Shown in pieces: positions 35,160 through 44,396 of a stretch of DNA of 64,000 nucleotides (positions are counted from its first letter, which is position 1; each line of letters opens with the position of its first letter). This stretch comes from Terriglobales bacterium (lineage in GTDB: Bacteria; Acidobacteriota; Terriglobia; Terriglobales; Acidobacteriaceae), in assembly GCA_025934735.1 (NCBI GenBank), contig JAICWP010000001.1:62001-126000 (forward strand). Direction: 5' to 3'. The notes beneath the pieces are model-generated. The model worked only from the letters and a program-made list of their open reading frames with translations. It ran no database searches and was not told where the DNA came from. Both the position numbers and the translations under genes were made by a program.

Positions 35160-35342
35160 GAAAAAAATTGTAAAGACCGTTTCCGGCTGGGCGGTAAGCG
35201 GTAAACTAGGCCTTCCTCTGGCCCCCGTTCTGCGGGATTTTTATGGCTCGTCTGGCCATCCGGCTGCCCTCGCCACGCGTCTAAGCAAGTTGCCTCGGTC
35301 GTTCGCTAGCGGTTACTGTCCAGACCAGCGCGAGGGAAGCGC

Positions 35343-36710
35343 ATGCCAGTCGCCAGAATCATTTCTTACAACTTTGAAGATGCGCTCAAGTTTGCCGACT
35401 ACTTGCGTCCGCTTTTTGACACCGTGGAAATTGCCCAACCAGGCCGCGCTTCCGCGACCCCGGTGGATCTGCAAGTCGATCTAGAACTGTGCACGCCAGA
35501 GCAAGCGTGGCAACAAGTGGCGGACATGGCCAAGCAGTCGGACACTGACATCTTCATCGCTCCCGGCGCGCTGGTACCGGCGGCCCCGTTGGAGGAGGCG
35601 GCGGAACCAGCCGCGGCGCAATCATCCGGACTGCAGCAGGAGTTCGCAGCTGCCCCCGGTGAGGTCGAGGCGGGCATTGCGCTGGCAAAAACCCGATTGA
35701 ACTGGCTGAGCCGGGCGCGAGCGTCCATGCGCGAGTGGCGGACGGTGCGCGCTCAATTGCGCGCCATTCGCCAGGTGGAGCAGGAGCGGCTACAGCAGGA
35801 GCAGCAGCGACAGCGCCAAATGGCCTTGCAGTTCGAGCGCGAGCGGCGGGAGCAGGAAGCGCAGGAGCGCGCGCTGGCGCGTGCCGCCGAGAAGCAGCTT
35901 GCTTTGCAGGAGGCGGAACGGCGGCGCTTGCAGCAGCAGGAAGCGCGGCGCCTGGAGGCGGTTCTGCAGCGGCAAGCCGAACAAGAGGCGCAGCGCCAGG
36001 CCCAAGAGGCGGTTCTGCGGCGGCAAGCGGAAGAGGAGGCGCTGCGGCGTCAGGCGCATGAAGAGCAACTTCGCCGCCAGGCACAGGAAGCGGAGGCGCA
36101 GCGTGCCGCAGCTGTGGAAGCCGCTTTGCCCAACTCGGAAGAACAAGCGCCTCAGCCTGTGGAGGCGGCCGCAACTCTGGAATCAGAACTCGTGCCCATG
36201 GAGTCTCAAGTAGCGGAGTTGGTAGCCGCCAGCCAACCGGAACCGGAACTGTCGCCGGTCAGAGCCAGGAGAGACAACCGCCTGCGTCCGGCGATGGCGA
36301 TGGCGGCAGTCACCAGCGTGCTGCTCATGGGGGCCTTGCTGGGTTATGCCCACCGCCGCCCCGCCTCGCCTGTTCCGCTTTCGGTATTGCAGCGGTCCAA
36401 TGTGGTGGAGCAGAAACTTCCATTTGGACCTGCGGTGATCCCGGCAGCGAGCCTGGGAGCTCCTGCGCTCACAGCCACTGCAACCCCGGCGCCGGCGGTC
36501 GCGCCCGCCCCCGCTCCGGAGAAGCATGACGCTCAGGGTAGTTTCCGCCGTGTCCGGGTGGGCAACCACGAAGTGGATTACGTTTCTGACGATGTGACCG
36601 TGCGCCATTTCAATATCCCGCGCCGCCGCCACGCTGTCCAGCATCCGGCCTCGGATTCTTCTGTCAGCGCCAGCACTCAGGGGGTCAAGCAGATTTCCGA
36701 CATAGAATGA
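35343..36710 (+). CDS. hypothetical protein with long Gln/Glu/Arg coiled coil and one transmembrane helix
   Basis: 455 residues. A folded N-terminal domain (1-85: ISYNFEDALKFADYLRPLFD and a second alpha/beta part) is followed by a Glu/Pro/Ala linker, then a highly charged coiled coil of about 130 residues with repeated RRQAEEEALRRQA-type units (residues about 135-260), a linker, a single transmembrane helix MAMAAVTSVLLMGALLGYAH at about 315-335, and a Pro/Ala-rich extracytoplasmic tail ending in a small beta-like domain. Could be a scaffold linking membrane and cytoplasm. No family recognised. Confidence 0.65.
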   Translation: MPVARIISYNFEDALKFADYLRPLFDTVEIAQPGRASATPVDLQVDLELCTPEQAWQQVADMAKQSDTDIFIAPGALVPAAPLEEAAEPAAAQSSGLQQEFAAAPGEVEAGIALAKTRLNWLSRARASMREWRTVRAQLRAIRQVEQERLQQEQQRQRQMALQFERERREQEAQERALARAAEKQLALQEAERRRLQQQEARRLEAVLQRQAEQEAQRQAQEAVLRRQAEEEALRRQAHEEQLRRQAQEAEAQRAAAVEAALPNSEEQAPQPVEAAATLESELVPMESQVAELVAASQPEPELSPVRARRDNRLRPAMAMAAVTSVLLMGALLGYAHRRPASPVPLSVLQRSNVVEQKLPFGPAVIPAASLGAPALTATATPAPAVAPAPAPEKHDAQGSFRRVRVGNHEVDYVSDDVTVRHFNIPRRRHAVQHPASDSSVSASTQGVKQISDIE

Positions 36711-36727
36711 CAATCATTGAGATTGTC
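36709..36727. terminator. hairpin between convergent genes
   Basis: GACAATC (36709-36715), loop ATTGA, GATTGTC (36721-36727), starting within the stop codon of the coiled-coil gene. No T-run on either strand, so termination is possible but not shown. Followed by TCATCCTGAGCGCAGCGAAAG, the genome-wide repeat word. Confidence 0.4.
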
Positions 36728-36765
36728 ATCCTGAGCGCAGCGAAAGACTTTTCACCCGCATCCGG

Positions 36766-38331
<1,566 letters not shown>

Positions 38332-38500
38332 TCACCAGGCGCCGACCTAGTCATGAGGGGGATGGACAGTGGCAATCATCTCTCGGTTGCCGACATCCCT
38401 TTGCAGTCTTCCACTCGTGATCTTCAACTTCCGTGTTCCCGACTACTCAGAATGCACAGCCCGCGGTCTGCAAGTGAAGCCTAGTACTAGCGGAGGCTTG

Positions 38501-39805
38501 TCATCGGTCTAATGGCCTTCGGAATAACCAGAGAGGAATGGCATTTCCCTCAGCGCGGCAGCCTGCATTGTTGGGATGCAGGTGGTCTCCGCTATCGTAA
38601 CTCGGGAGCAGTTGCGTGGGGTGGCTCGGATCCCGCAACACCGCGTCGAGATCCACTGCGCCATCGAATTCACCGCTGTCGAGGATCCACGCGTTGACCT
38701 TCTTGCGCACGCGTTCTTTTTCGGAAGTATAGAAAGTGATCGGAGCTTCCGAAGGCCCTAAATTCAAGAACGAATTTCCGAATGGCGGGTTAGTCGTCCC
38801 GATGATGCGAACTCCCCTTGCATGGGCCGCCGCAATGAGCTGGCGATAACCGGCGATGATGCTCTCCGCTTTGATGCTTTCGCTGTCAGGCGTCAACGAG
38901 CCGGGCATGGCGATGTCATTAATCCCGAGACCCACGATCACATATCTGACGCCTGATTGGTCAAGCACGTCGCGCTGGAAGCGTTTCAGGCCCGCTTGCC
39001 CGAGGACTGCCCCAAATCGACCGCCAGCCGCCTGCACTGGGCTGTCATTCAATAGTCGATTGCCGATGATGCCTTCATTCAGCACGCCCAGTTCCGCTTT
39101 CCCGTTGGCACTTTTCTGCAACCTCTCCGCCAGCACGTCCGGCCAACGTCCATTGCTATCCGAGTCGGTTCCATCTCCGTCGGTGAGCGATGAGCCAAAT
39201 GCGACGATCGCCGCTCCACGAGAGGAGGCCTCGACGTCCACGCCAGTGAGGAGTGGCCATGTACTAATTTTCTTGGCCACTGGAAATTTCACTTCCGCCG
39301 TGGAGTCCCCAGTCTCAGTGGAGACGTAGCTCGTCTGCTTTGGGAGAACATGTGTAGTCTTTACTTCGGTGGTCCCCGGAAGAAACAGGCTGATCGCCAG
39401 ATCCGACAAAGCTGGCACCTCCAACCCGACCGCATCGCTCACGACCATCGACCCGGCCGCGACCGTCGTGGAGGATTGTCCGTGAAACTTCAGGGTTCGG
39501 TCGGAGGTCGGATCGATCTCTGCCGCATCGGTCCGGCGGGCAATGTGGGCGCGGCCGATGTGCAAGGGATGGTCGCCAAAGATGTTTGAGATCTTGATCC
39601 GGACTTTTGTCCCGCCAGCGCTGGTATGCACGATGAGCCGCAGGGTTTGGTTGCGGAAGCTCTGGAGATGCCCTGGCGAAGGCGGCTGCGGGGCGGTCGC
39701 CCACGTTCCGATCCACTGCTTGTGGTTAGCACCGTGCGCCATCGCCGTTATGGAGAGCAGTCCAATGAGGCCGCAGGTCACGGTCTTCGCAACCAGTCTG
39801 TTCAT
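38501..39805 (-). CDS. secreted SGNH/GDSL hydrolase
   Basis: 434 residues from ATG 39805, preceded by GAGGA. Signal peptide MNRLVAKTVTCGLIGLLSIT..., then a beta-sandwich domain (NQTLRLIVHTSAGGTKVRIK) and an SGNH hydrolase domain with block I AIVAFGSSLTDGDGT (nucleophile Ser), block III YVIVGLGINDIA, and block V DHLHPNNAG (catalytic Asp-His). Probably a carbohydrate esterase acting on exported polysaccharide. The tail after block V is short. Confidence 0.9.
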   Translation of the reverse strand: MNRLVAKTVTCGLIGLLSITAMAHGANHKQWIGTWATAPQPPSPGHLQSFRNQTLRLIVHTSAGGTKVRIKISNIFGDHPLHIGRAHIARRTDAAEIDPTSDRTLKFHGQSSTTVAAGSMVVSDAVGLEVPALSDLAISLFLPGTTEVKTTHVLPKQTSYVSTETGDSTAEVKFPVAKKISTWPLLTGVDVEASSRGAAIVAFGSSLTDGDGTDSDSNGRWPDVLAERLQKSANGKAELGVLNEGIIGNRLLNDSPVQAAGGRFGAVLGQAGLKRFQRDVLDQSGVRYVIVGLGINDIAMPGSLTPDSESIKAESIIAGYRQLIAAAHARGVRIIGTTNPPFGNSFLNLGPSEAPITFYTSEKERVRKKVNAWILDSGEFDGAVDLDAVLRDPSHPTQLLPSYDSGDHLHPNNAGCRAEGNAIPLWLFRRPLDR

Positions 39806-39885
39806 GGATATCCTCGGAAAGGTCTTGCTGACATGGCTAGTAGACGGTGGACGGGGCTTAAAGTAAGCCATGCAAGAACAGATTC

Positions 39886-39915
39886 GTATCAGGGCACGCC
39901 TTCAGGCGTGCCGAA
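39886..39915. repeat. 30-bp hairpin element, copy A
   Basis: GTATCAGGGCACGCC, then TTCA loop and GGCGTGCC, ending CCGAA. Its reverse complement occurs at 58793-58822. Eight-base stem with a four-base loop; it lies between the SGNH gene and the ccm operon. Confidence 0.85.
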
Positions 39916-40076
39916 AAATGCGCACCACGATGCCGACTTCACCCGCTGTGCGCCACCAGCTACCGACTGCTTCTTTGCGGCGTCTCCGGCCTGTAACTAC
40001 TCCTCACCCAAGCCTTTACATCGCTTGACCCATGTACCGCAAGCGGGTAGAGTTTTTGCAAGGGGTATTCCCGTCC

Positions 40077-40562
40077 ATGTCCACCGTGCCCATGTCGCAT
40101 AGCAGCAAGTACGTGAAGTTCGGTATCGCCACCACCATTATCGTGGTGGCGCTCGGCTATCTGGCGTACACCGGTGTGCAGCAGAGCAAGAGCTATTACG
40201 TCACTATTAAAGAGCTGCACGGCATGGACAACAGCGTATATACCAAGCGGCTGCGGGTGGCGGGCAACGTGGAGCCGGGCTCTATCCGGCGCACCGGCCT
40301 GCGCCTGGAGTTCACGCTGGTGGAGCAGGGCAACAAGCTGCCGGTGGTGTACACCGGAACCGAAGCCCCGCCGGACACCTTCAAGGACAACGCGCAGGCG
40401 CTGGCGGAGGGCAGCTTCGGGCGCGACGGCGTTTTCCACGCCAGCGAAATCCAGGCCAAGTGCGCCTCCAAGTACGCACCCCAGCAGCAGAACGCCCCCA
40501 CGGCTCCGGCCAAAACCATGAGCCAGGCCGATCCCGGCGCCGCTACTGGTCTTAATAAGTGA
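40077..40562 (+). CDS. ccmE: cytochrome c maturation protein CcmE, Cys variant
   Basis: About 161 residues from ATG 40077; an earlier ATG at 40032 or a later one at 40092 is possible. Heme chaperone: one N-terminal membrane anchor (YVKFGIATTIIVVALGYLAY), then an OB-fold beta-barrel (RLRVAGNVEPGSI...LRLEFTLVEQGNKLPVVYTG). The usual heme-binding His is replaced by Cys in QAKCASKYAP, with Tyr at +4: the CxxxY variant known from archaea and some Deltaproteobacteria. The Pro/Ala tail follows. Stop overlaps the GTG of ccmA. Confidence 0.92.
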   Translation: MSTVPMSHSSKYVKFGIATTIIVVALGYLAYTGVQQSKSYYVTIKELHGMDNSVYTKRLRVAGNVEPGSIRRTGLRLEFTLVEQGNKLPVVYTGTEAPPDTFKDNAQALAEGSFGRDGVFHASEIQAKCASKYAPQQQNAPTAPAKTMSQADPGAATGLNK

Positions 40563-41305
40563 GTTTTTCCTCTTCGCCGGCCAATTCGACCAACGCTAAT
40601 CTCATTCAGCCCACAGCCAGCTCGGCAGTGTCGCTTTCCCACGTAAGCAAGATTTTTGGCCGTTTTGCCGCCCTGCGCGATTTGAGCGCGGAATTTGCGG
40701 CGGGCAAGCTCTACGCCATCCTAGGCGATAACGGGGCAGGGAAGACCACGCTCCTGCGTGCCATGGTTGGCCTGGCGCCGCCGACCCGCGGCACGGTGAC
40801 CGTGCTGGCTACTGAAGACCTGCGCGCCGCCACCGCCGAAATCGGCTACATGGCTCATCCCACGCTGCTTTACGAAGATATGAGCGGCATGGAGAACCTG
40901 CGCTACTTTGCCGCGCTCTACGGCATCCGCGATGACCAGCCCTGCCAGCATGCCATCCACGCCGTGGGACTGGATCCCGCGCTCACGCGGCGCGTGGGTC
41001 AGTATTCGCAAGGCATGCGGCAGCGGCTATCGCTGGCCCGCGCCCTGGTGCACGATCCCAAAATTCTTTTTCTCGACGAGCCCTTCTCCAATGTGGACGT
41101 GGTCTCGGCGCGCGAGATGGTCCATGTGCTGGCGCACATGCGCGACCTGGGCAAAACCGTTTTCATCGTGACCCACCAGGCCGCGCTGCTGCAAGGTGTG
41201 GCCGATGAATTCGTGTGCATGGCCGCGGGGCAAATCAGCGCCCGTACCCGCGACCTGCCGGTGGCGCAGGAGCGCAGCGCACCACCGGCGAGGACAACGG
41301 TATGA
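40559..41305 (+). CDS. ccmA: heme exporter ATP-binding protein
   Basis: 248 residues from GTG 40559, overlapping ccmE by four bases. ABC ATPase: Walker A LGDNGAGKTTLLR, signature YSQGMRQRLSLARAL, Walker B ILFLDEPFSNVD, H-loop VFIVTHQAALL. With CcmB and CcmC it forms the ABC complex that releases heme-loaded CcmE. Stop overlaps ccmB start (ATGA). Confidence 0.95.
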   Translation: MSFSSSPANSTNANLIQPTASSAVSLSHVSKIFGRFAALRDLSAEFAAGKLYAILGDNGAGKTTLLRAMVGLAPPTRGTVTVLATEDLRAATAEIGYMAHPTLLYEDMSGMENLRYFAALYGIRDDQPCQHAIHAVGLDPALTRRVGQYSQGMRQRLSLARALVHDPKILFLDEPFSNVDVVSAREMVHVLAHMRDLGKTVFIVTHQAALLQGVADEFVCMAAGQISARTRDLPVAQERSAPPARTTV

Positions 41306-41976
41306 GCCTGGCGGAAATCACACGCGTCTCCCTGGCCAAGGACTTGCGCCTGGAGTGGCGCTCCAAGGACGCCATCAACTCCATGCTATTTTTCGCCCTG
41401 CTGGTGGTGGTGATCTTCAGCTTTTCCTTCGATCCCACAGCCGAAGAGTCGCGCCACATTGCCGGCGGCCTGATATGGGTGGCGTTTCTGTTTGCTGCCG
41501 TGGTGGCCCTCAATCAGACCTGGGCCCGCGAGCTCCGCAACCAGGTGCTGGACGCCTACCGGGTTTCGCCCGCGCCGGCCAACGCCCTGTTCATCTCCAA
41601 GGCGGTGGGCAACTTCATTTTCGTGGCCGTGCTGGAAACACTGATGGCGCCTCTGTTCATGGTGTTCTACAACCTGCGCTCCATCGGCCCGGCGTACGAA
41701 CTGGTAGTAGTCGCGATCCTCGCCACCTGGGCCCTAGTGGCCAACGGCACCTTCTTCGCCGCCATGTCTATCCGCACCCGCAGCCGGGAAGTGATGCTGC
41801 CGCTTATCCTTTTCCCCATCTCTATTCCCGCGCTGCTGGCCATGGTTTCAGCCACCACCGCCATCCTCACAGGCGAGGGTTCGGCCCGCTTCTGGGTGGT
41901 ATTGCTTGCGGTCTACGATGTGGTGTTTACTACTGTGTGTCTGCTCCTATTTGAAACCGTGTTACACGCCGAATGA
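41302..41976 (+). CDS. ccmB: heme exporter permease CcmB
   Basis: 224 residues from the ATG at 41302 that overlaps the ccmA stop; the longer frame from 41215 runs inside ccmA and is rejected. About six transmembrane helices (AINSMLFFALLVVVIFSF, GLIWVAFLFAAVVALNQTW, LPLILFPISIPALLAMVSAT). The CcmB signature LNQTWARELRNQVLDAYRVS is present. Overlaps ccmC by four bases. Confidence 0.94.
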   Translation: MSLAEITRVSLAKDLRLEWRSKDAINSMLFFALLVVVIFSFSFDPTAEESRHIAGGLIWVAFLFAAVVALNQTWARELRNQVLDAYRVSPAPANALFISKAVGNFIFVAVLETLMAPLFMVFYNLRSIGPAYELVVVAILATWALVANGTFFAAMSIRTRSREVMLPLILFPISIPALLAMVSATTAILTGEGSARFWVVLLAVYDVVFTTVCLLLFETVLHAE

Positions 41977-42674
41977 GACGCCTATTTGTAATCCTCGCTC
42001 TGCTCACCTTCGGCCTGCTGACCTTCGCCCTCTATGAAGGCATGGTGGCGGCGCCAACGGAACAGACTATGGGCGAAGTGCAGCGCATTTTTTATTATCA
42101 CGTGCCCTCGGCCGTGACCGCCTTCACCCTGTTTCTCATCAACTTTGTGGTTTCCATCATCTACCTGGCGCGCCGCAGCCCGCGGGTGGACGCGCTGGCC
42201 GTCAGCACCGCCGAAGTCGGAGTGGTTTTCTGCACGGTGGTGCTGGTCACCGGCCCCCTGTGGGCGCGCCCGGTGTGGGGCATCTGGTGGACTTGGGACG
42301 CGCGCCTCACCAGCACACTGCTGCTCTGGCTGATTTACGTCAGCTACCTCATCCTGCGGCGCTATTCCACCAGCGGGCAGACTCCGGTGATCGCCGCTGT
42401 GCTGGCGGTGTTCGGCTTCCTCGACGTGCCTTTCGTCTACCTGGCCAACCGCCTGTTCCGCACCCAGCACCCGCAGCCGGTTTATTTTGGCGGACCGGGC
42501 TCGGGAGCCGACCCGCGCATGACCTTTGCCCTGCTCATGAACATGGCGGCCTTCTTCGCTTTTGCCGCGCTGGTGGTGTGGCTGCGTTTTCGCCTGGAGC
42601 GCGCCCGTCAGGATTTTGAAGAAACTCAGGCGCTGGAAGCTTTGCTGCAGCCCGACGTGAGGTCTCCGCGATGA
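41973..42674 (+). CDS. ccmC: heme-handling protein CcmC
   Basis: 233 residues, six helices. The tryptophan-rich WGIWWTWDARLTSTLL motif that loads heme onto CcmE is visible. Two heme-ligand histidines are expected: one in RIFYYHVPSAV and one in the later TQHPQPVYFG loop. Overlaps both neighbours by four bases. Confidence 0.95.
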   Translation: MRRLFVILALLTFGLLTFALYEGMVAAPTEQTMGEVQRIFYYHVPSAVTAFTLFLINFVVSIIYLARRSPRVDALAVSTAEVGVVFCTVVLVTGPLWARPVWGIWWTWDARLTSTLLLWLIYVSYLILRRYSTSGQTPVIAAVLAVFGFLDVPFVYLANRLFRTQHPQPVYFGGPGSGADPRMTFALLMNMAAFFAFAALVVWLRFRLERARQDFEETQALEALLQPDVRSPR

Positions 42675-42790
42675 AATTCCTCTATGCCGCCTACGCCGCC
42701 ACCTGGCTGATCCACATCACCTACCTGGCGCTCCTCAGCCGTCGTTATCGCCGCCTGCGCGATGAGATGCAGGAATTTCACAAGAAATAG
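42671..42790 (+). CDS. ccmD: CcmD-like small membrane protein
   Basis: 39 residues: one transmembrane helix (YAAYAATWLIHITYLALL) followed by a basic, amphipathic C-terminal helix (RRYRRLRDEMQEF). ATG overlaps the ccmC stop (ATGA). Size, position and topology match CcmD, which stabilises the CcmABC-CcmE complex. Last gene of ccmEABCD. Confidence 0.85.
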   Translation: MKFLYAAYAATWLIHITYLALLSRRYRRLRDEMQEFHKK

Positions 42791-42828
42791 GCTGCGGAGT
42801 CATCCTGGCCATTCCAATCCGCCGTGTG

Positions 42829-42847
42829 GCACGGGCCTTGCCCGTGC
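42829..42847 (+). terminator. hairpin after ccmD
   Basis: GCACGGGC-CTT-GCCCGTGC, a perfect eight-base stem with a three-base loop, 39 bases past the ccmD stop. No T-run, so termination strength is unclear. Related GC-rich hairpins recur in the window. Confidence 0.4.
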
Positions 42848-42930
42848 GGTGAATTGCCATCCGAGGGAAAGAAAAGCTGGCAGGAATGCCGGATGAGCGA
42901 ACCACCCGGCCGTGTAATCAGTGGCCGGTC

Positions 42931-43146
42931 TTACTGGGTGAAGAAATCCTTGAAAACCTGGAACACGCCGCTCGCGCTCTCGCCTCCCGGGCGGAAGAAA
43001 ACCCAGCACAGCCAGAGCGCGGCGCCAATCATGCCGATGCGGCCCAGCCAGTCGCCCGCCGCGGTGCTCCCTCGCGGATTGGAACCCACGCCCACGGCAG
43101 CCATTGTGGCAAACAGCACCAGCACCACGATGTCGAGCGTGTTCAT
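42931..43146 (-). CDS. small hypothetical membrane protein
   Basis: 71 residues with two transmembrane helices (TLDIVVLVLFATMAAVGVGS and RIGMIGAALWLCWVFFRPGG) and a short soluble tail. Its ATG overlaps the stop of the PilZ gene at 43143 by four bases, so it is coupled to that gene. No family recognised. Confidence 0.65.
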   Translation of the reverse strand: MNTLDIVVLVLFATMAAVGVGSNPRGSTAAGDWLGRIGMIGAALWLCWVFFRPGGESASGVFQVFKDFFTQ

Positions 43147-43523
43147 TGAGGGCTCCAGCCGGAAGTTTCGCCCTCCAGCGCCGGCTCGAAAACCTGGTGG
43201 CGCAAAAATTCATAGCCGTTGATGGCTGCCGCGACGTTCACCGGGGCGCCTGCCACATTCGGTGGCTCAACCCTGACCACGCGCGCGCTGAAGCGGACGC
43301 GCACACGCTCGGTGAGCGTCACATGGGGCGGGAAGGTGAGCGTGATGGCCACCTCGTCGCCCACCTGCAGCGGCCGCTCGAGCTGAAAGAACACCCCGCG
43401 CGCGCTCACGTTCTGGGTTTCCGTCGCCATCTCCTCCCCAGCCTCATGGGCCAGCTTCACCGCTGCCGGCAAACGCATGTCGAAGCGCCGCATGGCGCGG
43501 CGCTCAGGAATGGTCGAGGTCAT
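43143..43523 (-). CDS. PilZ domain protein
   Basis: 126 residues from ATG 43523 (an in-frame ATG at 43547 is less likely). The PilZ signature is visible: N-terminal RRAMRRFDMRLPAAV (RxxxR) and ETQNVSARGVFFQLERPL (D/NxSxxG), with beta-strands EVAITLTFP and RVVRVEPP. A c-di-GMP receptor. Coupled to the following small membrane protein gene. One of three PilZ genes in this window. Confidence 0.85.
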   Translation of the reverse strand: MTSTIPERRAMRRFDMRLPAAVKLAHEAGEEMATETQNVSARGVFFQLERPLQVGDEVAITLTFPPHVTLTERVRVRFSARVVRVEPPNVAGAPVNVAAAINGYEFLRHQVFEPALEGETSGWSPQ

Positions 43524-43680
43524 GGTTACGGGGCGTCCTAGTAACATCTTAAGCCGTTCTCAGCCGATTACTTTAGCCTAAGCGCGGAAGTGCCAGTTTC
43601 TGCACTATTGTCCTGCCGAGCTTCTGGCGTTGTCACGCTTATTAAACATTGCAACCTGGTACCAAGGGCAAAAGCCGTAC

Positions 43681-43926
43681 CTACCTGCGCTCGCTGGCGC
43701 AGCGCCCGGCTAACGCGGCGCGAACTTTGCGCGGCCGCATCCAGGCTTTTTCCGCCGTCTGGTTCGACCCGTCCAGCACTCGCGCCAGATTCAGCAGCGA
43801 GGGGCTGCCGCACACGATGCAATGCCCGTTCTTACTGTCGCTGACTACCTCGCAATTCGCACACAACACGGCCTGTTGCAACGGAATCAGATTCCGCGGA
43901 ATAAAAAATCTCACCGCTGACGACAT
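43681..43926 (-). CDS. small zinc-ribbon-like protein
   Basis: 81 residues from ATG 43926 with TAAGGAG at seven bases; the longer frame to 44157 lacks a ribosome site. Two CxxC pairs (VLCANCEV and HCIVCGSP) separated by about 12 residues form a zinc ribbon, then a basic Arg-rich C-terminus. Could be a nucleic-acid-binding or regulatory domain; function unknown. Confidence 0.68.
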   Translation of the reverse strand: MSSAVRFFIPRNLIPLQQAVLCANCEVVSDSKNGHCIVCGSPSLLNLARVLDGSNQTAEKAWMRPRKVRAALAGRCASERR

Positions 43927-44396
43927 GGCGCGCTCCTTACCTTTGTTGCTGGAAGTGCAATTGCCTTTCCATCCCCGGGACACCATAGCCCGGGCTAACT
44001 CCAACCGGCTCACTGGATACCGCCCTTTCCCGGAGCGGAACTGGCCCTTTCCGGGTGAGTGATGAAAGGAGTTGCAACCGGTGTCGCAAAGCAGTGCGTT
44101 CTCTGGCTCCGTTGTCCGGCATGCCGGGCGCGAAAATGGTCGCTGGTCCGTCCTCACAGTTGTGCATTGTTGCCCTCCTGGCGGTGGCGTTTGCCGGCTG
44201 AGCGGTCTGCCTGAAAACGGAGGGCATCCGCACGCGAGCGGCTCTTCTGCCCGCCCTTGACCCGCGTAGCTGCCGGATGATAAGTATCAAAGGCTTCTCC
44301 CAATCGGTTGACAGGTTTACCGGCTTCACGCCTGCGCTTGTCGCGGGAGCGCGTGCTCCAATTTTTCCCAGGAACCTCGTGCATGCGGAGGAATGT

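Noticed and set aside
42826-42840. Sigma-54 promoter match TGGCACG-N4-TTGC
   Set aside because: It is part of a perfect hairpin after ccmD and points toward genes on the opposite strand, so it is coincidental.
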